Part shown: positions 49,337 through 59,100 of the stretch, in pieces | How the letters are laid out: each line of letters opens with the position of its first letter | Position numbering within the stretch: position 1 is the first letter of the stretch | DNA from: Micromonospora solifontis | GTDB taxonomy: Bacteria > Actinomycetota > Actinomycetes > Mycobacteriales > Micromonosporaceae | DNA: 64,000 nt | Assembly: GCF_003725545.1 (NCBI RefSeq) | Contig: NZ_RJLN01000024.1 | Coordinates: forward strand, 1 to 64,000 | Direction: 5' to 3' | Program-made: the position numbers and the translations under genes | The notes under the pieces: model-generated | The model's database searches: none | Told to the model about the DNA's origin: nothing | The model's input: only the letters and a program-made list of their open reading frames with translations

Positions 49337-50496
49337 ACTTCGACCTCACCCCCGAGCAGGACCAGCTCCGCGACGCCGTCCGGACGCTGGGCCGCAAGTA
49401 CGGCCACGACTACTTCGTCCGGAAGGCCAAGGCCGGGGAGCACACCACCGAGCTGTGGCACGAGGCCGGCCGGCTCGGCTACCTGGGCGTCAACATCCCC
49501 ACCGAGTACGGCGGCGGGGGCGGCGGCATCACCGAGCTCGCCCTCGTCTGCGAGGAGCTGGCCGCCGCCGGCTGCCCGCTGCTGCTGCTCGTGGTCTCCC
49601 CCGCCATCGCCGCCACCGTGATCAACAAGCACGGTACGGAGGAGCAGCGCAAGCGGCACCTGCCCGGCCTCGCCGACGGTTCGCAGAAGATCGTGTTCGC
49701 GATCACCGAGCCGGAGGCCGGCTCGAACTTCCACCGGCTCGGCACGGTGGCCCGCCGGGACGGCGACGACTGGCTGCTCTCCGGCCGTAAGTGCTACATC
49801 TCCGGCGTCGACGAGGCCGGCCATGTGCTGGTGGTGGCCCGGACCGAGGATTCGGCCACCGGCAAGCTGAAGCCCGCGCTGTTCATCGTGCCGACCGACG
49901 CGCCCGGCCTGGAGAAGTCCAAGCTGGACATGGAGATCCTGTCCCCGGAGAACCAGTTCCTGCTCTACCTGGACGACGTCCGGCTGCCGGCCGACGCGCT
50001 GGTCGGTGAGTCGCTGGACGCCGGGCTGCCGGCACTCTTCGCCGGGCTGAACCCGGAACGCATCACCGTCGCCGCGATGGGCGCCGGCACCGGCCGGTAC
50101 GCCATCGAGCGGGCCAGCGGGTACACCGCCACCCGGAAGGTGTGGGGCGGGAAGAGCATCGGCTCCCACCAGGGCGTCGCCCACCCGCTGGCGCACGCCG
50201 CGGTGCAGGTGGAGCTGGCCCGACTGATGATCCACAAGGCGGCCACCCTCTACGACGCCGGCCGCGACCTGGAGGCCGGGGTCGCCGGCAACATGGCCAA
50301 GTACGCGGCCGGCGAGGCCGCCGCGCTGGCCGTGGACACCGCGGTGCAGGCGCTCGGCGGGGCCGGCATGACCACCGAGTACGGGGTGGCCACGCTGCTC
50401 GGCGCGGTCCGCGCCGGCCGGATCGCCCCGGTCAGCCGGGAGATGATCCTCAACTTCGTCGCCCAGCACGTCCTCGGCCAGGACAAGTCGTACTGA
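49333..50496 (+). CDS. Acyl-CoA dehydrogenase (second)
   Basis: 387 residues, ATG overlapping the alpha-subunit stop. Segments: DLTPEQDQLRDAVRTLGRK at the start, GVNIPTEYGGGGGG, FAITEPEAGSNFHRLGTVA and ALGGAGMTTEYGVATLL near the end. The last segment is followed by GAVRAGRIAPVSREMIL, where most family members have an Arg-Asp-Ala-Arg type sequence and GTSEI. It is only distantly similar to the first dehydrogenase in the operon. The two may act on different chain intermediates of one pathway. Last gene of the operon; no hairpin follows closely. Confidence 0.92.
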
Positions 50497-50526
50497 CCCC
50501 GGTGGCTGCGGCGAGGGTGGCCGAAT

Positions 50527-50541
50527 CGACACCGTGTGTCG
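50527..50541. promoter_or_regulatory. 15-bp palindrome CGACAC-CGT-GTGTCG
   Basis: Perfect 6-base arms about 52-66 bases before the ATG of the secreted protein gene. Position fits an operator or part of a promoter region; nothing identifies the binding protein. Confidence 0.35.
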
Positions 50542-50592
50542 CCGCCGTCGTGCTGTCAGGATCGGACCCGACTGTTCACACAGGAGGGTGCG

Positions 50593-51582
50593 ATGGATAG
50601 AAGAGCGCTTCTCAGAGGGATCGCCGGAGCGGCGGTCGCGGTGCCGGCGGCCGGCCTGCTCGGCGCGTCGCCGGCCCAGGCGGCGACGTACTACGTGATG
50701 GCGACCGAGCAGGCCAGCGGGCGGATCCTGCGCTTCAACCCGGCCGCCTGGAGCGGCGGCACGACGCTGTGGCAGGCCCCGAGCCGCACCGGCACCTGGA
50801 CGAACCTGTCGGACGTCAAGCGCCGGAGCACCGCCAAGTGGGGCAACGTCATGCTGGTCACCTCGTCCGGCGCCGGTGACTACCTGGGCCGGGCCGCGAT
50901 GATCGACGAGAGCAGGATCAGCTCCTCGCACACCGGCGGGATCGTCTGGCAGGCCACGGTCGACGGCAACCCGCACTCGATCGAGCGGATCGGCGGCCGG
51001 GGGGCGATCGTGGTGGCCACCTCGAAGGGGGCGACCGGCTCGTCCACCGGCGGCGGCCTGCACCTCTTCGTGCCCGCCAGCAACGGCGGCACGCCGAGCA
51101 CCCACCGGGCGCAGTTCATCAGCTTCCCGGGCGCGCACGGGGTGATCTACAACCAGAACGGCTTCGTCATCGCGGTCGGCAGTGGCGAGGTCCGGCTGTA
51201 CGGGATCACCGGCGACGGCTCGGCCACCCGGTTGAAGTACCGCACCAAGCTCACCTTCAGCGACGGCGCGGGCAAGGCGAAGACCGGCCACGACATCCTG
51301 CCCGACCACAAGGGTGGCGGCTACTTCTTCACCTCGTCCTACAACGTGCGCTCGCTGAACCTGGTGTACGCCGGCAACAGCTGGCAGTTCACCTCCAGCC
51401 TGGTGAGCACCGCCGACCACGTGAAGGCGTACACCCGGCTGCCGAACGGGGTGCGGACCTGGATCGTCCCGGGTGCCGGCGAGGGCGAGTGGAGCAAGAC
51501 CATCCACTTCAGCTCCGGCAACCACAGCAAGAGCGGTGCCCGCTTCTACCGGGTGCGCTACTACACCACCGCGTTCGCCTGA
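50593..51582 (+). CDS. Secreted protein, twin-arginine-like signal, beta-propeller-like
   Basis: 329 residues from the ATG at 50593, with a perfect AGGAGG 6 bases upstream. The signal starts MDRRALLRGIAGAAVAV, resembling a Tat signal although only RR-A-L-L is present, and ends AQAA near residue 36. The mature part has repeated strands with Trp, Gly and Tyr and reads like a small propeller (ILRFNPAAWSGG, IVWQATVDGNPHSIERI, IVPGAGEGEWSKTIHFS). It resembles the DUF6528 group of actinobacterial secreted proteins; no enzyme motif is seen. Its transcript ends in a strong hairpin shared with the convergent hydrolase gene. Confidence 0.8.
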   Translation: MDRRALLRGIAGAAVAVPAAGLLGASPAQAATYYVMATEQASGRILRFNPAAWSGGTTLWQAPSRTGTWTNLSDVKRRSTAKWGNVMLVTSSGAGDYLGRAAMIDESRISSSHTGGIVWQATVDGNPHSIERIGGRGAIVVATSKGATGSSTGGGLHLFVPASNGGTPSTHRAQFISFPGAHGVIYNQNGFVIAVGSGEVRLYGITGDGSATRLKYRTKLTFSDGAGKAKTGHDILPDHKGGGYFFTSSYNVRSLNLVYAGNSWQFTSSLVSTADHVKAYTRLPNGVRTWIVPGAGEGEWSKTIHFSSGNHSKSGARFYRVRYYTTAFA

Positions 51583-51589
51583 CCGTGGG

Positions 51590-51631
51590 CCCGGGGTACG
51601 GCGGGCGCCCGATCACCCGCCGTACCCCGGG
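51590..51631. terminator. Bidirectional hairpin terminator
   Basis: Perfect 16-base arms (CCCGGGGTACGGCGGG at 51590-51605, its complement at 51616-51631) around a 10-base loop, in the 55-bp gap between two convergent stops. Confidence 0.8.
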
Positions 51632-51637
51632 GGTCCG

Positions 51638-53419
51638 TCAGCGGACGGTCAGCGTGCCGACCGCCGGCAGCGGCGCGACCACCGGCGGGAGCCGCTTCGG
51701 CTCGCCCCGGTCGGGCCGGCCGGCCCGGGCCAGCGCGCTCTTCGAGGTGGTCGCCCGGACCCCCTCCGGCGCCTCGACGAACGGCTGGTCGTCACCGGTG
51801 CAGACGGCGCCCTTGGCGGGCAACGTCCCGGTGAGCAGGTACCTGTCGACCGCGCCGGTCACGCAGGCCGAGGTGCCGTACGCGGTGTGCCCCCAGCTGT
51901 CGCTGCTGAGCAGCCGGCTGTTCGGCAGCAGCGCCGCCGAGCCGACCGCGGCCTGGTAGTTCGTCGCCGGGTCCCAGTAGTTGCCGACCACCAGCACCGG
52001 CGCCCCGGTACGCCGGTCGAACGGGCCGGTCCAGGCGTCCTCGTCCCGCACCGTCCAGGTCCGACGGGCGCAGGGCGCGGTGCCCCACGCCCAGGCCCGG
52101 CCGAAGTACGGGGCCCGCTCGTCCTCAGCGGCGGCGAGCGCCGGCCAGTCGGCCGCGTCCTTCGGGTGGTACGCGTCGGTGCAGTCCACCGTCAGGAAGG
52201 TCTCCAGCCCGTTGTCGTACGGGAAGTCGTACCCGTGCTGCTGGCGGGCCTTCGTGGCGCGCCGCGCCACGGCGAGGCGGGCGTGCGCCCGGGCGGGCGT
52301 GGCGGCGGCCGGGTCGGTCAGCACCAGGAGCTGGCTGGTCAGGTCGACGATGTCCACCCAGCCGGACGGGCCGTAGAGCGCGCCGAGGGTGGCGCCGACG
52401 AAGTCGGCGTAGCTGACCGTGAAGGTGCCCAGGTCCGGGTCGTCGATCACCACCGGGTGCTGGCGCAGCCGCCGCGCCACCGTGTCGTACGCGGCGACCG
52501 GGTCGCCGGAGGCCAGCGCGCACTTCTCCGGGCCGGCCTTCGCGCACCGCACCAGGATCTCGTGCAGGGCCCGGTACGCGCCGTCGGCGCTGCGCAGCCG
52601 GGTCTCCTGGAGCTGGTCGCGGGCCTTGCCCCGGCCGACCCAGGCGTTCGGGTTGAGTACGCCGTCGACCACCAGCGCCCGGAGCCGGTCCGGGAACATG
52701 TTGGCGTAGTACTGGCCCAGCGCGGTGCCGTAGCTGAAGCCCAGGTAGGTGAGTTTCCGGTCGCCGACCGCGCGGCGCAGCACGTCCATGTCGCGGGCCA
52801 CCTCGGCGGTGGACGCCGCGCCGGTCAGCGGCTTGCCGGTGGTCGAGCAGGCCCGCCCGACCGCCCGCGACGAGGCGACGAACGCCTTCTCCTCGGCCTT
52901 CGTCCACGGGAAGGCCACGTTCAGCCCGGCGTACGCCCGGGTCTGGTCCTTCACGGACGCGAAGCACTTGACGTTGTCGCTGGCCGCCACGCCGCGCGGG
53001 TCGACGCCGACGATGTCGAAGCGGTCGAGCAGGTCGTCGCCGAGGAAGTACGGCGCGGCGAGCGCGATGCCGGTGCCGGAGCCGCCCGGGCCGCCCGGGT
53101 TGAGGAAGAGACTGCCGATCTTGTGCTGCTGGTCGCGGGCCTTGACCCGCAACAGGGCGACCTCGGTGGTGGCGCCGTGCGGCTTGTCGTAGTCCAGCGG
53201 TAGGTCGACGGTGGCGCACTCGGCGTAGTCGTAGCAGGCGTACCAGTCGAGCTTCGGGGTCGGCACCCGGTCGACCCGGCGCGCCTCGACGGCGGTCGTC
53301 ACATCCGAGGTGGACGGACGCCCCCAGGCGAGGGCGGGCGCGGCGGGTGCGACCGCCGATCCGGCGAGGACGATGCCGGCGATCCCTGTTGCGGTGAGGG
53401 ACCGGATTGCACGTGGCAT
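51638..53419 (-). CDS. Secreted alpha/beta hydrolase, tripeptidyl aminopeptidase-like (S33)
   Basis: 593 residues with a signal peptide (MPRAIRSLTATGIAG, ending near APALA at residue 31). The alpha/beta hydrolase fold has the nucleophile elbow LGFSYGTALG, an Asp-bearing loop (VVGNYWDPATNYQ) and the catalytic His in WGHTAYG, followed by a TAP-like C-terminal domain with several cysteines. Such enzymes release N-terminal tripeptides or hydrolyse amides outside the cell. Start is the ATG at 53419. An AT-rich stretch with an inverted repeat at 53525-53556 lies about 100 bp upstream and probably belongs to its promoter. Confidence 0.92.
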   Translation of the reverse strand: MPRAIRSLTATGIAGIVLAGSAVAPAAPALAWGRPSTSDVTTAVEARRVDRVPTPKLDWYACYDYAECATVDLPLDYDKPHGATTEVALLRVKARDQQHKIGSLFLNPGGPGGSGTGIALAAPYFLGDDLLDRFDIVGVDPRGVAASDNVKCFASVKDQTRAYAGLNVAFPWTKAEEKAFVASSRAVGRACSTTGKPLTGAASTAEVARDMDVLRRAVGDRKLTYLGFSYGTALGQYYANMFPDRLRALVVDGVLNPNAWVGRGKARDQLQETRLRSADGAYRALHEILVRCAKAGPEKCALASGDPVAAYDTVARRLRQHPVVIDDPDLGTFTVSYADFVGATLGALYGPSGWVDIVDLTSQLLVLTDPAAATPARAHARLAVARRATKARQQHGYDFPYDNGLETFLTVDCTDAYHPKDAADWPALAAAEDERAPYFGRAWAWGTAPCARRTWTVRDEDAWTGPFDRRTGAPVLVVGNYWDPATNYQAAVGSAALLPNSRLLSSDSWGHTAYGTSACVTGAVDRYLLTGTLPAKGAVCTGDDQPFVEAPEGVRATTSKSALARAGRPDRGEPKRLPPVVAPLPAVGTLTVR

Positions 53420-53524
53420 GTGGCTGCCTTCCGGTGGGGAACGGGGTCTGTCGAGGAGCCCTCGACCTTCGCCACTCTAGGAAGCAGCGGCTACCCGACC
53501 GGCCCCGCAAACGTGGATCGAAGC

Positions 53525-53556
53525 GACAAATTCCCGATTGATGTAACGAAATTGTC
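53525..53556. promoter_or_regulatory. AT-rich inverted repeat upstream of the S33 hydrolase
   Basis: GACAAATTC at 53525-53533 and GAAATTGTC at 53548-53556 are complementary at 8 of 9 positions, 14 bases apart. This is the lowest-GC stretch nearby and sits 106-137 bp before the hydrolase start, so it is a likely regulator or promoter site. Confidence 0.4.
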
Positions 53557-53665
53557 TTGATCGACGCTTTTCGCGCCCTGGTCAGGCCACATCGAACCGT
53601 ACGGCCGGGCCGCCCCGCGCGGATCGGCTGGTTGACAGGAGGACCGCCTGGGCGATCCTGTACGG

Positions 53666-54049
53666 GTGAGCGTGTTCCCCAGGCCCGATGCGCGGGCGAG
53701 AGCCGCCCTCGCGGCGCTGGCGGCGGTGGCGGCGCTGGTGACGCTGCTGGCGTGGCGACCGCCCGGCGTGCTGTCGGTGGCCCTGGCCCTGCTCTGCGTC
53801 CTGCTCGGCATGATCGCCGGGGTCACGGTGAGCGCCGCCCGGGCGGCCGCCGTCGACACCCCGGCCGTGGGCTGGGCCGGACCCGACGGGTACGAAGTGG
53901 ACGCCGACACGCTGGAGTCGTTCGATCCGCACGTGCCCCGGGATCCCGGCGCGGCGGGCGGGCCCGCGGTCGACGCCGACACCCTGGAGGCGCTCGATCC
54001 GCGCGAGGTCCAGAGCCGGCGGGTGGCCGAGGGGCTCAGCGACCGGTGA
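53666..54049 (+). CDS. Small membrane protein with a repeated acidic tail
   Basis: 127 residues from a GTG. Two membrane helices near residues 12-29 and 34-55 are followed by a polar tail. The tail contains the same nine-residue unit twice, VDADTLESFDP and VDADTLEALDP, about 25 residues apart. Not recognised as a named family. The stop overlaps the convergent kinase-related frame by 14 bases. It is separated from the S33 hydrolase by a 246-bp divergent region, so it may share control with that gene. Confidence 0.65.
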   Translation: MSVFPRPDARARAALAALAAVAALVTLLAWRPPGVLSVALALLCVLLGMIAGVTVSAARAAAVDTPAVGWAGPDGYEVDADTLESFDPHVPRDPGAAGGPAVDADTLEALDPREVQSRRVAEGLSDR

Positions 54050-54490
54050 GGGTCGGCACGGCGAGCGCGTTGACGCCCCGCCCGGCCAGGCAGCGGTAGG
54101 TGCGGTCGGCGGCGGCCGCCGCCGGCGGCAGCACCTCCAGGTTCCAGCCGGCCGCCTGCCGGATGCCGCTGACCAGGCGGAACGTGCTGACATTGCAGAC
54201 CTGCTGGACGGCGGCGTCGGCGACCACCGCGGCATGCCCGGCCCCGGCCAGGGCCGCCGGCAGCTCGCCCTCGGCGTAGGTCTCCCAGGTGTGCCGGCCG
54301 TCGCACGACACGCGCGCCGCCTCCACCCGGTCCCGGCGCAGCCGCACCGGGCCGAAACACTCCAGCTCGGCCGCGCACCGGGCGCCCGCCGGCAGGCGTA
54401 CGCCGCCGGCCGCGCAGCCGGGCGGCACCTTGGCCGCGGTCGGGTCGACCAGCGCGCTGGCCACCGGGGTCGGGGACACCACCGGCGGCC
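54036..54490 (-). pseudogene. Out-of-frame C-terminal domain of the kinase (septum-formation-like)
   Basis: Reads VSPTPVASALVDPTAAKVPP and then a domain of about 120 residues with four cysteines (CAAELECFGPVRL, VSCDGRHTWETYAEG, VCNVSTFRL, TYRCLAGRG). It resembles the septum-formation/DUF4190-type domain that follows kinases and membrane proteins in actinobacteria. It begins without a plausible start and is in frame with the kinase only if one base is restored upstream. Confidence 0.65.
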
Positions 54491-55462
54491 GGACACCGGC
54501 ACGGTCGGGTGCTCCGCCTCCGCGGGCGGCCGCGGGCCCGGCTGCCCGGTCCGGCCCAGGGTGTACGGCCCGCCGGTGGTCGGGCCACCGCTGACCGGCG
54601 CACCGGAGACCGGGGCGCCACTGACCGGGTTGACGCCGCCGAGCGGAAGCGTGGCGAGCATTGCGCGCAGCTCCACGGCGGACGGTCGCTCGTCCGGGTC
54701 GTTCGCCATACCGAGCCGGAGCACGTCGACCAGCTCCTCCGGCACCCCGGGCAGGCCGGGGATCGGCTGGTTGAACATCTCCAGCACGGTGACCAGGCTC
54801 GGATTGCGCTCGGACTGCCAGCGTGGGGGCCGGCCGTGCATCACCGCGTAGAGGGTGGCGCAGAGCGCGTACACGTCGACGGCCGGCGAGGGCGGGCTGT
54901 GGCTGAACATCTCCGGCGGCGCGTACGCCGGGGTGAGCACCTCCAGGGTGACCGAGGCGTCCCGCACCTCGGCCAGCACCGCCAGGCCGAAGTCGGCCAG
55001 CACCGCCGGGTTGAAGTGCGAGTAGAGGATGTTGGCCGGCTTGACGTCGCGGTGCAGGACCCCGGCCGCGTGCGAGTGGGCCAGCGCGTCGGCGATCTTC
55101 ACGCCCAGGTCGCGGGTCTCCAGCGGACCCAGCGGCGAGGTCCGCATCCGCTCGGCGTACGAGCCGTCGCAGAGCTCCATGATCAGGTAGGGGTGCTGAT
55201 CGACGGTGACCCCCACGTCGAAGAGGTCCACCACGTGCGGGTGGGAGGACATCTTCCCGGCCGCCCGCGCCTCGCGGAGGAACCGGGCCTGGTCGCGCTC
55301 GCTGTCCAGGGTGCGGTTCTCCACCTTGACCGCGACCTCACGCCCCACCGAGATCTGGGTGGCCCGGTAGACGGTGGCGTAGCCACCCCGGGCGAAGACC
55401 TCCAGGTCGGTCAGACCGGGCACGATGGGCAGCCGGAGGGCGCCGGGCGGGGTCTCGGTCAC
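54036..55462 (-). CDS. Ser/Thr protein kinase with a frameshift in its C-terminal part
   Basis: The kinase domain (first 290 residues) is complete: Gly-rich loop FARGGYATVYRATQ, Lys in VAVKVENRT, catalytic loop HRDVKPANILY, DFGLAVL and APPEMFSHSP. A Pro/Gly linker with VSGAP repeats follows to about residue 325 (HPTVPVSG). After that, this frame turns into Arg/Pro/Cys-rich nonsense, and the credible sequence continues in another frame (54036-54482). One base appears to be missing near 54486-54500. As read without correction, the open frame would run to 53582 (626 residues) through the gene on the other strand. Intact length would be about 476 residues. No membrane helix is seen. Confidence 0.8.
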
Positions 55463-55492
55463 GGCTCGAAAATACCCAACGATCCGCGTCGC

Positions 55493-55963
55493 TCAGGACA
55501 CCGCATCGGTCGCCGGCACCGGGCCGGACCCGACGGCCCGCTCCCCGGCCGCCCCGGCGGCACCCGCCCGGCGGGCGTCCCACCACAGGCCGACGGCGGT
55601 CGCGACCGCGCCCAACCCCTCCCAGGCGGCCACCCCGAAGAACCGGGCGGGGGCCACGTCGGAGAGCACCGTGATGGTGAAGACGGTGAACGTCACCAGC
55701 CGGAACCAGACCGTGAACCGGTAGAAGACCCGCCACTCGGTGGCGGCGGCGAGCAGGTAGTAGACCCCCATGTTGAACGAGGCCATCGAGGACGCGGTGA
55801 GAAACGTCCCGGTGTAGTCACCCGCGGCCCGTTCGGCCGGCACCTCGAAACCGAGCATGCGCAGCTGTGCCTCCGGCCAGATCAGCCCGAGCGCGCCCAG
55901 CAGCACCGCCAGGGCCCCGAAGACCGCGATCGTCCAGCCGGCGCCGGAGCGCGGCAGCCTCAT
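55493..55963 (-). CDS. Hypothetical four-helix membrane protein
   Basis: 156 residues from the ATG at 55963, with GGGGAGGAC just upstream; an in-frame GTG-type start 51 bases earlier would add a Gly/Arg-rich stretch. Four hydrophobic helices lie near residues 10-30, 55-75, 80-105 and 112-128. The loops hold WPEAQLRMLGFEVP and a short Trp/Arg segment. The fold resembles small DoxX/DUF4383-like membrane proteins, but I cannot name it. It lies 30 bases before the kinase start on the same strand, so the two could be co-transcribed. The tail is Ala/Gly/Pro-rich. Confidence 0.72.
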   Translation of the reverse strand: MRLPRSGAGWTIAVFGALAVLLGALGLIWPEAQLRMLGFEVPAERAAGDYTGTFLTASSMASFNMGVYYLLAAATEWRVFYRFTVWFRLVTFTVFTITVLSDVAPARFFGVAAWEGLGAVATAVGLWWDARRAGAAGAAGERAVGSGPVPATDAVS

Positions 55964-56107
55964 CCGTCCTCCCCACCCCCGACCGCCGCCGTGCGGCGGT
56001 CTCCTCGACCCCACACGCTAACCGCCACCCCCGACGCGCACATCCCCGGAACCGCCAAACCTGCGCCCCCAGCCACGCCCCACCGCCCCGCGGCGCCACG
56101 CATCGTG

Positions 56108-56173
56108 CGCACCGATGCACGGAAAGAGTGCTCACCGACGCGCGGATGGGCACTCTTTCCGTGCATCGGTGCG
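56108..56173. repeat. Intergenic inverted repeat, 24-bp perfect arms
   Basis: Arms at 56108-56131 and 56150-56173 are exactly complementary and contain GCACGGAAAGAGTGC; the spacer is 18 bases. It lies 17 bases past the stop of the cyclase gene. It is longer than a normal terminator and looks like a dispersed palindromic element, though it may also stop transcription. Confidence 0.75.
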
Positions 56174-56190
56174 AATGACCGGGGGTGCGG

Positions 56191-59100
56191 TCAGGCGGTC
56201 GTCAGGCGCACGCGCAGGGCCTCGGCGACGGCCCGTTCGCTGCGCTGCTCGGTGCCGTACGCCAGGCGGACGGCCTCCTCGGCGCTGGTCAGCGCCTCGG
56301 CCCGGCGACCGCAGGCGTCCAGCGTCTCGGCCAGCACCATGGCCGCGATCACCTTGCTCCGGACGTCCTCGGCCGGCGCGCGCATCGCCCGCTGCGCCCA
56401 GTCCAGGGCCTGCTCGCGCTGCCCGTGGGCGAGCAGCGCCGAGGCGTACCGGGCCATGGTCTGCCGGCGGGAGAAGAGCAGCGACGGGGTGTTGGCGGCG
56501 GCGGTGGCCACCGGGGCGAGCAGCCCCACCGCGGTGGCCGAGTCGCCGGCGGCGAGCCGGGCCATGGCGAGCAGCACCCGGGGCGCCACCTGGGCGGGGG
56601 CCTGCGGGTTGTGGGGCTCCACGGTGGTCAGCACCGCCCGGGCGTCCCGCTCGGCGGACTCGTGGTCGCCCATGTCCAGCGCCACGAAGCCGCGCAGCGT
56701 GCCGGCCATCCCGGTGAGCAGCGGGTGGGTGGTCTGGTCGGCGTACCCGAGGGCGTCGGTGAGCAGGTCGGCGGCGTGCTCCGGCTCGCCCAGCCCGCGC
56801 GCCACCACCCCGCGCACGACCAGCGCGAAGCCCTGCCCCCAGTCGTCGCCGACCTCGGCGAACTCCCGGTACGCGCGGCGCGCCCCGCGGTCCGCCTCGG
56901 CCAGCTCGCCCAGTTCGGCGGTGGCGTACGCCTCGACCGCGCGGAGCGTGCCGACCGCCCACGCCTCGCCGACCCGCTCGCCGAACGGCAGGAAGACCTG
57001 CGCCAGTCGGCACGCCTCCCGGAGCCGGCCGGCGAGCAGCCGGGCGAACGCCGTGGTGCCGCGCAGCCAGGCCCGCCCGTACGGGTCCTTCAGCTCGGCG
57101 AAGAGCCGGGCGGCCCGGCCGAGCACCGCGTCGGTGCCCGCGAAGTCCCCCCGGGTGGTGGTCACCCAGGCCAGGTTCTGCAACGACCAGGCCTGCCCGC
57201 GCGGGTCCTTCGCGGAGAGGCTGACCTGATATGAGGCGGCGAGCCGGCTGCTCGCCTGACCCAACCGGCCGGCGATGAAGTCGGCCATGCCGAGCCGGCG
57301 CATCGCCGAGGCCCGCATCGTCGGCAGCTCGGCCGCGGTGGCCACCTGCAACGCCTCCTGCCAGGCGCGCTCCGCCCGGTCGGCGTCGCCGAGGGTCTGG
57401 TGGGCCTGCCCGGCCAGCAGCAGCGCACTGACCCGGATGGCCGCCGCGTCCCCGGCGTTGGCGGCGATCTTCTCGGCGAAGGCGAGCGCGTCGGCCGGCC
57501 GGCCGATCTGGAGCAGCGCCCGCGCGTGCACCACCCGGTCGGCCAGCGGCAGCCCGTCCCGGGCCAGCTCACCGGCGCGTTCGGCGTACTCGACGGCGAG
57601 GGCCGGCTCACCGGAGCGCAGCGCCCGCCGGGCGGCCCGGCCGAGCGCGGCGACGCCGAGCGGGGCCACCGCGCGGGCCGGCGCGTCCGGGCGCAGCTTC
57701 ACCGCGTCGGCGAGCGCGGTCGCCCGCTCGACGTGCTCGGCGACGAAGTCGTCCCGGGCGGCCTCGGTGAACCCGCCGGACGGCGCGGCGCCGCCCTCGA
57801 CGCTCTCCGGGGCGGCCCAGCGGGCCAGCGTGGCGTGCCGCTCGGCCAGCTCGGCCTTGCTGACCCCGGCGTACGCGGCCTCCCGCATCAGCGGCGTGGC
57901 GAACGCGAATCCGGTCCGGCTGCGGTGCAGCATGCGGCGTTGCAGCAGCTCCTCGACAGCCCGGTCCGCCTCGACGGCGGCCACCGCCGAGGGCCGGCCG
58001 GCCAGCCCCACGCGCTGCTCGCGGAGCGCCTCCAGGGCTCCTTCGGGCACGGTGTCCCCGACCACCGCCGCGTCCCGCAGCACCGAGCGGGCGTCCGGCG
58101 GCAGCGCGTCGATCCGCGCGGCCAGCACGGCGGCCAGGTCGCGGGAGAGCAGCCGGCTGCCCAGCGAGCCGGGGGTGAGCCGCCAGCCGACGTTCGCGCC
58201 CCGTCCCGGGCCGGCGGTCAGCGCGCCGCGCTCCATCAGCAGGGTGACCAGTTCGGCCAGGTAGAACGGATTGCCCTGGGCGGTGGCGAGCAGCCGGTCC
58301 GCGTCGGCCTGCGGCAGCTTGCCGCCGCCGAGGTAGCTGGTGAGCAGCCGGGAGGCGTCCGCGCCGCGCAACGGCGGCAACGCGTGCACCTCGGCGTCCG
58401 CGACCCGGGTCAGCGCCCCCGCGGTACGCACCAGCTCGGGCCGGCCGAGCAGCAGCACCAACACCGGTCCGCTGAGCCGGTTGAGGGTCAGCCCGAGCGC
58501 GTTGATCGTCTCGGTGGTGGCGTCGTGCAGATCGTCCACGACCATGACCAGCGGCGCCTCCACGGCGAGCGCGCTGAGCAGGTCGGCGACCGCGTTCGGC
58601 ACCGCCTCGGCGTCCGGCGGCGGGGAGGCGGCGTTCCACTCCCCGTTCTCCGCGGCGGCGGGGAGTTCCGCGTACCCGAGCAGGGCCAGGAGCTGGTCGA
58701 CGGCGATCGGCGGCAGGTCGGCGGAGAGCCGGCCGAGGCGCTGGCCGAGCCGGCGCAGCCGCTCCTCGACGGCCGGCCGGGTGAGCGCCGTGGCCGGATC
58801 GTTGGGCAGGCCGACCGCCGCCCGGACCAGGTCGGCGAGGGGGGCGAGCCGACGCCGCTCGCCGAACGCGGCGCAGCGTACGGAGAGCACCCGGGCGCCG
58901 GTGTGGGCGGCGTACCGGCCGGCGCCGACGTCGTAGCCGGCGGCGAGCCGTTCCACCTCGGCGGCGAACCGGGACTTGCCGATCCCCGCCTCGGCGGTCA
59001 TCAGGAGCACCCGGGGCTCGCCCCGGTCGATCACCTCGGCGAGCCGGCCGGCGACCCGGCCGATCTCGGTCTCGCGGCCCACGAAGGGCGCCTCGTCGCC

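Noticed and set aside
53582..54035. Further 3' extension of the uncorrected kinase frame
   Set aside because: After the frameshift the sequence is Arg/Pro/Cys-rich, antisense to another gene and without any domain, so it is not a real part of the kinase.
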